Notes under the pieces: model-generated
Seen by the model: the letters and a program-made list of their open reading frames with translations, nothing else
Told to the model about the DNA's origin: nothing
Database searches by the model: none
Position numbers and translations under genes: made by a program
DNA from: Amylibacter sp.
GTDB taxonomy: Bacteria; Pseudomonadota; Alphaproteobacteria; Rhodobacterales; Rhodobacteraceae
Reading direction: 5' to 3'
NCBI GenBank assembly: GCA_027083485.1
Contig: JALWOO010000410.1
Span: 1 to 5,531, forward strand
Length of the DNA: 5,531 bases
Part shown: piece after piece, positions 1 to 5,531 of the stretch
Numbering within the stretch: the stretch's first letter is position 1
How the letters are laid out: every line of letters starts with the position of its first letter

Positions 1-74
1 GTATAGGATGTGTTGTACACGGCATTATAGTAAGTACCTGTCCATTTATAAGCAGTTGCTGTGTATTGGGTCAT
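1..74 (-). CDS. N-terminus of an unidentified Tyr/Thr-rich protein (partial, runs off left edge)
   Basis: Reading the minus strand from the ATG at 74-72 gives 24 uninterrupted codons up to the window edge, beginning MTQYTATAYKWTGTYYN; the two leftover bases (AC) force a threonine as residue 25. The composition is unusual: Tyr and Thr alternate with small residues (six Tyr, six Thr in 24), with no hydrophobic signal-peptide core. That pattern suits a surface or type I-secreted protein with its export signal at the C-terminus, but this is inference from 24 residues and I recognise no family. The ATG lies 6 nt after the stop of the 70-residue ORF on the same strand. A purine-rich AGGGGA lies about 10 nt upstream and could act as ribosome binding site, so the two probably share a transcript. 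It could be spurious, because an open frame of this length is easily found by chance. Confidence 0.5.
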   Translation of the reverse strand, partial: MTQYTATAYKWTGTYYNAVYNTSY

Positions 75-80
75 CGGACG

Positions 81-293
81 TTATTCCCCTACTTTTTTAG
101 GGGGGCTGGCGGATCGATCTGCCTGCTTGTGGGCGGCGAAAACAGCCCGAATGCCCCCTTCGGCGATCTTGAATTTTATGGCACCCTTGCCGAGTGTTTT
201 TTCAACATCAACCCGTTCTTCGGGAAAGAGGTTTGTTCGATGTCGCGCGACGAAAGAATCCGCAAAGGATTTATTGGAAGTACTGGATGGCAT
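81..293 (-). CDS. Small hypothetical protein, 70 aa, basic
   Basis: The ORF starts at the ATG at 293-291 and ends at TAA (83-81). AGGGA lies about 6 nt upstream of the ATG as a modest ribosome binding site, and an in-frame stop four codons upstream fixes this as the first possible ATG. The product is short, soluble-looking and Lys/Arg-rich, with no signal peptide, membrane helix or cysteine; I recognise no domain. Support for it being real is contextual: a good promoter-like pair sits upstream (357-385), and another open frame starts 6 nt after its stop, as in an operon. Two overlapping plus-strand frames of similar length (61-333 and 66-329) lack such context. It could still be non-coding leader sequence. 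Confidence 0.45.
   Translation of the reverse strand: MPSSTSNKSFADSFVARHRTNLFPEERVDVEKTLGKGAIKFKIAEGGIRAVFAAHKQADRSASPPKKVGE
86..103. repeat. Short inverted repeat at the end of the 70-aa ORF
   Basis: CCCCTA (86-91) and TAGGGG (98-103) form a perfect 6-bp stem with a 6-nt loop of one C and five T. It covers the last codons of the minus-strand 70-aa ORF and the purine-rich stretch in front of the next ATG (74). On the minus strand it could sequester that ribosome binding site or act as a weak intercistronic hairpin. No T-run follows it on either strand, so it is not a good intrinsic terminator. Confidence 0.35.
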
Positions 294-328
294 GATATGT
301 CCCTACAACGATCAACCATATGTAGTTA

Positions 329-352
329 GTTAAGCTTGAATTACAAGTTAAC
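329..352. promoter_or_regulatory. Inverted repeat at the expected transcription start of the left-hand minus-strand operon
   Basis: GTTAAGCTTG (329-338) and CAAGTTAAC (344-352) are complementary over nine pairs with one unpaired G (334), separated by the 5-nt loop AATTA. The repeat lies immediately downstream of the proposed -10 (357-362) and would cover the start site and first transcribed bases. That is a typical place for a repressor to bind; it could equally be a hairpin at the 5' end of the mRNA. No regulator gene for it is visible in the window. Confidence 0.4.
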
Positions 353-356
353 ACAT

Positions 357-385
357 AAAATATAAATAGGGCAAGAATAGGTCAA
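357..385 (-). promoter_or_regulatory. Sigma70-type promoter for the 70-aa ORF and downstream frame
   Basis: On the minus strand TTGACC (385-380) is followed after exactly 17 nt by TATTTT (362-357), a near-consensus housekeeping pair. Transcription would begin near 350 and leave a leader of about 57 nt before the ATG at 293. The surrounding 320-400 is clearly AT-rich compared with fumC. The promoter lies just beyond the fumC terminator hairpin, consistent with a new transcription unit in the same direction. Confidence 0.5.
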
Positions 386-401
386 TTTGTAAATAATGAC
401 A

Positions 402-432
402 GTCTGCGCAAACGCATGGCCTTTGCGCAGAC
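402..432 (-). terminator. Probable fumC terminator hairpin
   Basis: GTCTGCGCAAA (402-412) and TTTGCGCAGAC (422-432) form a perfect 11-bp stem around a 9-nt loop, 22 nt past the fumC stop codon. In the fumC (minus) direction the stem is followed by TGTCATTATTT, T-rich but not a clean run, so termination may be imperfect. It is the only strong hairpin between fumC and the next promoter, which favours the terminator reading. Confidence 0.65.
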
Positions 433-454
433 AATTTTCAGAATTTGTCGGGGC

Positions 455-1846
<1,392 letters not shown>

Positions 1847-1875
1847 GGGTTTTCTCCTGAATACCAGTGCATGCA

Positions 1876-1904
1876 GGTATATGGCGCAGGCGGGGGGATG
1901 ACAA
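1876..1904 (-). promoter_or_regulatory. Putative fumC promoter
   Basis: On the minus strand TTGTCA (1904-1899) and TATACC (1881-1876) are separated by 17 nt, a good sigma70-like arrangement. The expected start near 1869 gives a short leader of about 22 nt carrying the AGGAGA ribosome binding site. No operator-like palindrome is visible next to it, in keeping with a housekeeping gene. Confidence 0.5.
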
Positions 1905-1943
1905 CAGGCGGGTGTTGTTTGCTGGCCTGAAACTGGTGTAGCA

Positions 1944-2004
1944 GGGGGCGCTGCCCCCAAGGCTTGCAGCCTTTCCCCCGGAATATTTGGGCGAATTCGA
2001 AAAG
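1944..2004. repeat. GC-rich double-hairpin intergenic element
   Basis: Two 6-bp stems with 3-nt loops stand back to back: GGGGGC/GCCCCC (1944-1949, 1953-1958) and AAGGCT/AGCCTT (1959-1964, 1968-1973). They are followed by TCCCCCGGAATATTTGGGCG and then GAAAAG (1999-2004). The C-run at 1975-1979 can compete for the G-run at 1944-1948, so an alternative long-range fold enclosing the second hairpin is possible. From memory, spacers of this build (G-run hairpin, small hairpin, CCCCCGG, ATATTT, then an A/G-rich tail) recur in many Rhodobacteraceae genomes. Here it sits once, between divergent genes, upstream of the fumC promoter. Its function is unknown to me. Confidence 0.6.
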
Positions 2005-2012
2005 CACGGGCG

Positions 2013-2040
2013 TTGCAATTCGGGGAGGGCCTGATAACCT
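2013..2040 (+). promoter_or_regulatory. Weak candidate promoter for the TPR gene
   Basis: TTGCAA (2013-2018) and TAACCT (2035-2040) are 16 nt apart on the plus strand, ahead of the GTG start at 2071. The -35 is reasonable and the -10 is poor. A short inverted repeat, CCTGA (2030-2034) with TCAGG (2043-2047), overlaps the -10. Nothing better is visible in the spacer. Confidence 0.25.
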
Positions 2041-2070
2041 GTTCAGGAAAAATGGATTGGGGGATTTTCT

Positions 2071-3705
2071 GTGTCGGATTATTATGATTTGGGGGATTAT
2101 TCCCGTGCGGGTGTGTCGGATAATCCGGAGGCGCAAAAGTGGTTTGATCGCGGGTTGAACTGGACCTATGGCTATAACCACGAAGAGGCGGTTGTGTGTT
2201 TTCGCCGTGCGGTGGCGGCGGATCCCGATTGTGCGCTGGCCTATTGGGGGATCGCCTATGCCACGGGGCCGAATTACAATTACCACTGGGAGCATTTCAC
2301 GCCGGAAATCAAGCAAAGCTGTCTGGATGTGGTGGACGAAAGCCTGAGCGCCGCCGAGAAATCTGCCAGCGGGCTGGCGGCGGATCTGGTGGCGGCCTTG
2401 CGCAAGCGGTTTCCCGACAGTGCCGAGGTCGAGGATTTCGGCCCGTTCAACGATGTTTATGCTGCCGAAATGCGCAAGGTGTTTCAGAAATACCCGGATG
2501 ACAAGGATGTGGTGACGCTGGCGGTCGAGGCCTTGATGAACCGCACGCCATGGCAATTGTGGGATCTGAAGGAGGCCAAACCCACCGAGGGCGCAGATAC
2601 GCTGGAAGCGCAGGGGATGCTGGAGACGGCTTTTGATACGCTGGACGGGGCCTGGCAGCATCCGGGGCTGTTGCATTTGTATATTCACATTATGGAGATG
2701 TCGCCCACGCCGGAAAAAGCGCTGCGCATGGGTGATGCCCTCACCGATATTGCCCGCGATCAGGGCCATTTGCAGCATATGGCGACCCATGTGGATGTGT
2801 TGTGCGGGCATTACGAAAATGTGGTGCGGCGCAACAAGCGCGCCTATGTGGCGGACCAGAAATTCATTGCCCGCGAAGGCACGATGAATTTTTACACCAC
2901 CTATGTTTGCCATGATTTGCATTTCCGCCTTTATGGGGCGATGTTTCTGGGCCAGATGGGGCCTGCACTGGAGGCCGCAAGCGAGTTGGAGAAAATCCTG
3001 ACACCGGAAGTGGTGGAACCGAGTGCGGATTTTCTGGAGGCCTATTACGGCATGCGCCAGCATGTGCTGATCCGTTTTGGCCAGTGGGAGACATTGAAGA
3101 AGTGTAAGCTGCCCGAAGACCCGGAATTGTACAGTTTCACAACCGCGCTGGTGCATTATTCGCGCACCATTGCCTTTGCCGCGACGGGCGAGGTGGACAA
3201 GGCCCATGCGGAGCGGGAATTGTTTCGCGCCGCACAGGCACGGGTGCCCGAAACGCGCCTGTTGTTCAACAACACCTGCGAGAGCATCCTTCAGGTGGCC
3301 GAGCAGATGCTGGAGGGGGAATACCATTACCGGCGCGAGGAATATGATCTGGCGTTCGAACATCTGCGCCGGTCTGTGGCGCTGGATGATGCGCTGCCCT
3401 ATGAGGAGCCTTGGGGCTGGATGCAGCCGACGCGCCACGCGCTCGGGGCGCTGTTGCTGGAGCAGGGGCGGGTTACAGAGGCCGAGGCGGTGTATCGCGC
3501 CGATCTGGGCTATGACAAGACCCTGAGCCGCGCTGCGCAGCATCCGGATAACGTCTGGTCCCTGCACGGGTTGCATGAATGTCTGGTCAAGCTGGGCAAG
3601 CAGGAAGAGGCGGTGCTGATCAAGCAACGGCTTGATCTGGCCAATGCGCGCGCGGATGTGCCGATCAAGGCGTCTTGTGGGTGTCGTCAGGTGGCGATGC
3701 AGTGA
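2071..3705 (+). CDS. TPR-repeat protein of unnamed family with conserved-looking His cluster
   Basis: The 544-residue product is rich in helical repeats. A clear TPR lies at about residues 19-54 ([24 protein letters not shown], then [20 protein letters not shown]), with further TPR-like pairs at about 330-400 and 420-515 (for example [22 protein letters not shown]). The middle matches what I recall of a widespread unnamed family: [21 protein letters not shown] (197-217), then [11 protein letters not shown] (232-242) and CHDLHF (280-285). The spaced His/Glu residues suggest metal binding or catalysis, which is inference. There is no signal peptide or membrane helix, so it should be cytosolic. 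It ends in a Cys-Gly-Cys motif (536-538). GTG at 2071 is the only plausible start, since TAA at 2035 closes the frame and no ATG lies between; the upstream GGGGGA is a weak ribosome binding site. The last 41 bp overlap the convergent hydroxylase gene. Function unknown. Confidence 0.9.
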   Translation: MSDYYDLGDYSRAGVSDNPEAQKWFDRGLNWTYGYNHEEAVVCFRRAVAADPDCALAYWGIAYATGPNYNYHWEHFTPEIKQSCLDVVDESLSAAEKSASGLAADLVAALRKRFPDSAEVEDFGPFNDVYAAEMRKVFQKYPDDKDVVTLAVEALMNRTPWQLWDLKEAKPTEGADTLEAQGMLETAFDTLDGAWQHPGLLHLYIHIMEMSPTPEKALRMGDALTDIARDQGHLQHMATHVDVLCGHYENVVRRNKRAYVADQKFIAREGTMNFYTTYVCHDLHFRLYGAMFLGQMGPALEAASELEKILTPEVVEPSADFLEAYYGMRQHVLIRFGQWETLKKCKLPEDPELYSFTTALVHYSRTIAFAATGEVDKAHAERELFRAAQARVPETRLLFNNTCESILQVAEQMLEGEYHYRREEYDLAFEHLRRSVALDDALPYEEPWGWMQPTRHALGALLLEQGRVTEAEAVYRADLGYDKTLSRAAQHPDNVWSLHGLHECLVKLGKQEEAVLIKQRLDLANARADVPIKASCGCRQVAMQ

Positions 3706-4561
3706 AATAGGCGGGTCGCCATGTCAGCCCGCCGAATGCAAGCCGTAATTTATCCTGCCAGCCTCGACATTTTTGCAGGTCATGCCAAAGGCGGGTGAAT
3801 TCGGAGGTATTGATTGTGATCGGGTTATTGGTGTCAATATTGCGGGTTAAGCCGTAGATTACCTGTTCTGCCTCTGGCTCGTATGTACCAAACAGTTTGT
3901 CCCAAACCATCAGCACCCCGCCATAGTTCTTGTCCAGATACTGTTGGTTGGAACCGTGATGCACCCTATGCGTGGAGGGAGTGTTGAACCAGCGATCGAG
4001 CCAGCCAAGGTTGCCGATGTACTCTGTGTGAATCCAGTGTTGATATTGGGCTACCAACGTGAGAGCGATGATTGCTTGAAACGGATTGAAGCCAATCAGA
4101 ATCATCGGTAGCAGGAATATCCACTCAAACAGCGGCTCTATCAAACACAGCCGGAAACCTACGGTCAGATTATAATCCTCTGAAGAATGATGTATGCTGT
4201 GGCTGGCCCATAAAATCCGGTGTTCATGTTCCAGCCGGTGCATCCAGTAATAGGTGAAATCTGCGGCAATCAAGGCGAGAATCCAAGTAATCCAGTTCAT
4301 TGGCATATCAAACGGCGTGAGCCATGAGAACGGCAACAGGCCAAGGAGGCCAATCACCCCGAAACTGGTGTTTTGCAAAAACGTGTTGGTCAGGAATATG
4401 GCGAAATTGGCGGCAGAATCTCTCCAGCGGCGGTGTTTGCGTCGGAGAAGGTCGACCAGTATTTCTGCGCCGGTCAAGGCAAGGTTGATCAGAAAAATCA
4501 GCCCGATGATTTCCATGATGTTGCTTGTTTCAAATAGCCAAAACAGGGTTTCAAGGCTCAT
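3665..4561 (-). CDS. Fatty acid hydroxylase / sterol desaturase superfamily membrane enzyme
   Basis: The 298-residue protein carries the histidine boxes of the membrane di-iron hydroxylase superfamily: HRLEH (108-112), HSIHH (121-125), a middle pair H175 and H178, and HRVHH (198-202) followed by the characteristic GSNQQYLDKNYGGVLMVWDKLFGTY. Hydrophobic segments lie at about 14-38, 53-78, 88-106 and 138-172, so it is an integral membrane enzyme with the metal site at the cytoplasmic face. Such enzymes use O2 to hydroxylate or desaturate lipid chains or sterols; the substrate cannot be told from sequence, and a bacterial lipid is more likely than a sterol. The ATG at 4561-4559 was chosen because AAGGAG lies 7 nt upstream; the longer frame to 4693 would run across the small upstream gene. 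It overlaps that gene by 11 bp, which implies translational coupling, and its 3' end overlaps the TPR gene by 41 bp. The TetR operator at 4760-4779 probably controls it. Confidence 0.93.
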   Translation of the reverse strand: MSLETLFWLFETSNIMEIIGLIFLINLALTGAEILVDLLRRKHRRWRDSAANFAIFLTNTFLQNTSFGVIGLLGLLPFSWLTPFDMPMNWITWILALIAADFTYYWMHRLEHEHRILWASHSIHHSSEDYNLTVGFRLCLIEPLFEWIFLLPMILIGFNPFQAIIALTLVAQYQHWIHTEYIGNLGWLDRWFNTPSTHRVHHGSNQQYLDKNYGGVLMVWDKLFGTYEPEAEQVIYGLTRNIDTNNPITINTSEFTRLWHDLQKCRGWQDKLRLAFGGLTWRPAYFTASPPDDTHKTP

Positions 4562-4736
4562 GGCGCTTCTCCTTGGGGGTGGTTTCAGGGATGAAATCGA
4601 GGAACCATAAAAACCAGAGTGGGCCGGTGAGTGCCAACCAGTTTCCACCGGCTTGCAACGCCGTGAGGAAATCCCCCAGCTTGTAAAAGCCAATGAAACC
4701 TAAAAATCCCAGATACCAATAATTTTGCATTTTCAT
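4551..4736 (-). CDS. Small two-helix membrane protein, 61 aa
   Basis: The product starts MKMQNYWYLGFLGFIGFYKL, has two hydrophobic stretches (about residues 6-26 and 33-49, the latter ending in the aromatic run WFLWFLDFIPE) and closes with a charged tail, TPKEKRHEP. It resembles, by eye only, tiny membrane proteins with a YLGFLGFLGF-type N-terminus. The ATG at 4736-4734 has AGGT about 9 nt upstream; Met3 is a possible alternative. The stop (4553-4551) lies inside the hydroxylase gene, whose own AAGGAG is within this ORF, so the two should be co-translated. Being first behind the TetR-type operator, it is probably the first gene of the regulated unit. It might be a partner or regulator of the hydroxylase; its activity is unknown. 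Confidence 0.8.
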   Translation of the reverse strand: MKMQNYWYLGFLGFIGFYKLGDFLTALQAGGNWLALTGPLWFLWFLDFIPETTPKEKRHEP

Positions 4737-4755
4737 CGCGGGTTACCTATGGTAT

Positions 4756-4784
4756 TTGTATGAACGAACGTTCGTTCATTAATT
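4756..4784 (+). promoter_or_regulatory. Possible tetR promoter wrapped around the operator
   Basis: TTGTAT (4756-4761) and TTAATT (4779-4784) are 17 nt apart on the plus strand, with the palindrome filling the spacer. Repressor bound there would block RNA polymerase directly, giving autoregulation. The match to consensus is only moderate. The opposite-strand promoter for the 61-aa gene must overlap the same region, but I cannot pick it out clearly. Confidence 0.3.
4760..4779. promoter_or_regulatory. TetR-type operator, perfect 20-bp palindrome
   Basis: ATGAACGAACGTTCGTTCAT is fully self-complementary and lies in the 75-bp gap between two divergent genes, the 61-aa membrane protein/hydroxylase unit on the left and the TetR-family gene on the right. 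Palindromes of GAACG/CGTTC type are common targets of TetR-family repressors. The simplest reading is that the adjacent regulator binds here and represses both directions until it meets its ligand. Confidence 0.85.
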
Positions 4785-4811
4785 GGATGTTTTGAGGCCG
4801 GAGTCAAGCGG

Positions 4812-5411
4812 ATGGTGGAAAAGCCGAAAAAGAAGGAACCAACAGCGGCGCAACGGAAGCTGTTGGCGCGCCGTTTGGATATGGTGGCGGCGGCAGTGGC
4901 GTGTTTCATCGATAATGGTTATCACCAAACCGGTGTGCGTGATATCGCGGCGCGGGCGGGAGTTAGTCTTGGAAACCTATATAACCACTTTAAAAGTAAG
5001 GAAGAAATTCTGCTGGAGATCACCAGAATCGAAGCGGCGGAACTATCGGAATTTGTCAAAATTCTGTCCGGCAAGGGGAAGCCGGACAAGGTCTTGCAAA
5101 AGTTTATTCGTGAATATCTGGCCTATTGTGCGCAGCCGGAAAATGGTCTTTTAGCGCTGGAAATCCTGTCTGTGGCCTTGCGTAATCCGATAATTTTTGC
5201 TGAATTTGAAGCAAACCGTTCCGAATTACTGCAGGCGCTTTCTTCGCATTTGCAGAAGATAGATTCAAAAAACATGAAGGACACAATCGAGTCTGCCCTT
5301 GTGATTCTGGATATGATCGAAGGGCTGGCGCTACGCTGTGTAATGGCGCGAAAACGGCCTACGCGGGCGCAAAAACTGACTTTGCTGGAAATGATCGCAT
5401 CTGCCCTGTGA
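4812..5411 (+). CDS. TetR/AcrR-family transcriptional regulator
   Basis: The 199-residue protein has the standard TetR layout: a Lys-rich N-terminal arm (1-15), a DNA-binding domain at about 20-68 with helix-turn-helix VRDIAARAGVSLGNLYNHFKSKEEI (42-66), and a helical ligand-binding/dimerisation domain to the end, including ALEILSVALRNPIIFAEF (at about 115-132). Its length is normal and it looks intact. The ATG at 4812 has GGAG 8 nt upstream and gives the expected short arm before the domain. It is transcribed divergently from the 61-aa/hydroxylase pair across the perfect palindrome at 4760-4779, so local repression and autoregulation are likely. The ligand is unknown; a lipid-like effector would suit the regulated enzyme. 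Several stretches are AT-richer than fumC and the TPR gene. Its stop is 1 nt from the stop of the convergent gene to the right. Confidence 0.95.
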   Translation: MVEKPKKKEPTAAQRKLLARRLDMVAAAVACFIDNGYHQTGVRDIAARAGVSLGNLYNHFKSKEEILLEITRIEAAELSEFVKILSGKGKPDKVLQKFIREYLAYCAQPENGLLALEILSVALRNPIIFAEFEANRSELLQALSSHLQKIDSKNMKDTIESALVILDMIEGLALRCVMARKRPTRAQKLTLLEMIASAL

Positions 5412-5412
5412 A

Positions 5413-5531
5413 TTATTCCGCAGGCAGTGCAAAAATCACGATCAGGGCCAATAACACCGACAGGCTGGCGAACCAGATGCGGTGGCGGGTGCGGGCGGTG
5501 CCGATATCGGCTTTGCCGGCCACGATAAAGG
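5413..5531 (-). CDS. C-terminal end of an unidentified membrane protein (partial, runs off right edge)
   Basis: On the minus strand a frame is open from the window edge to TAA (5415-5413), giving 38 residues: a polar stretch (FIVAGKADIGTARTRHR) followed by a clean membrane helix (IWFASLSVLLALIVIFA) and the short tail LPAE. A basic flank before a single terminal helix means the preceding part probably faces the cytoplasm. The other two minus-strand frames either meet a stop or give an unlikely His/Pro-rich product. It converges on the TetR gene with a single base between the two stop codons. The family cannot be named from this fragment. Confidence 0.7.
   Translation of the reverse strand, partial: FIVAGKADIGTARTRHRIWFASLSVLLALIVIFALPAE

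Noticed and set aside
61..333. Plus-strand frames of 90 and 87 residues at 61-333 and 66-329
   Set aside because: They overlap each other and the better supported minus-strand ORF. They have no visible ribosome binding site or recognisable domain.
1847..1960. Longer N-terminus for fumarase, starting at 1960
   Set aside because: It would contain the proposed promoter and a Pro/Cys-rich stretch unlike FumC, while AGGAGA lies just upstream of the ATG at 1846.
4562..4693. Longer N-terminus for the hydroxylase, starting at 4693
   Set aside because: The extra 44 residues are unlike the family and overlap the 61-aa membrane protein; a strong AAGGAG supports the start at 4561.
5403..5448. GCCCTG (5403-5408) / CAGGGC (5443-5448) as a terminator between tetR and the right-hand gene
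   Set aside because: The loop is 34 nt, the stem only 6 bp, and no T-run follows; it lies within coding sequence and is probably chance.

Overview
The window looks like chromosomal DNA of a marine-type alphaproteobacterium, most likely Rhodobacteraceae (Roseobacter group). This rests on the overall protein flavour (the class II fumarase and the TPR protein), moderately high GC in the housekeeping part, and a GC-rich double-hairpin spacer at 1944-2004 of a kind I recall from many genomes of that family. The family assignment is inference; no rRNA or other decisive marker is present.

Layout, left to right. (1) 1-385, minus strand: a good -35/-10 pair (357-385), an inverted repeat over the expected start site (329-352), an unrecognised 70-residue ORF (81-293), and 6 nt further on the first 24 codons of a Tyr/Thr-rich protein that runs off the left edge. 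Together these look like the start of an uncharacterised operon. (2) 402-1904, minus strand: fumC, a complete class II fumarase with all active-site residues, a promoter about 30 bp upstream of its ATG, and a terminator-like hairpin downstream. (3) 1847-2070: divergent spacer between fumC and the next gene, holding the double hairpin. (4) 2071-3705, plus strand: a GTG-started 544-residue TPR protein of an unnamed family with a striking set of conserved-looking histidines and a Cys-Gly-Cys tail. (5) 3665-4736, minus strand: a two-gene unit of a 61-residue membrane protein and a 298-residue membrane di-iron fatty acid/sterol hydroxylase. (6) 4760-4779: a perfect 20-bp palindrome, a classic TetR-type operator. 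(7) 4812-5411, plus strand: the divergent TetR-family regulator. (8) 5413-5531, minus strand: the C-terminal tail of an unidentified protein ending in a membrane helix.

The most coherent system is 3665-5411. A TetR repressor, a shared palindromic operator, a tiny two-helix membrane protein and a lipid hydroxylase form a self-contained, probably ligand-induced membrane-lipid modification module. Sampled stretches of it are lower in GC (about 42-43% in three 60-base lines) than sampled lines of the TPR gene (58-67%), which suggests separate acquisition. fumC serves the TCA cycle and is not obviously connected to its neighbours. The TPR protein's activity is unknown; its histidine cluster suggests metal binding, and its 3' end overlaps the hydroxylase gene tail-to-tail by 41 bp.
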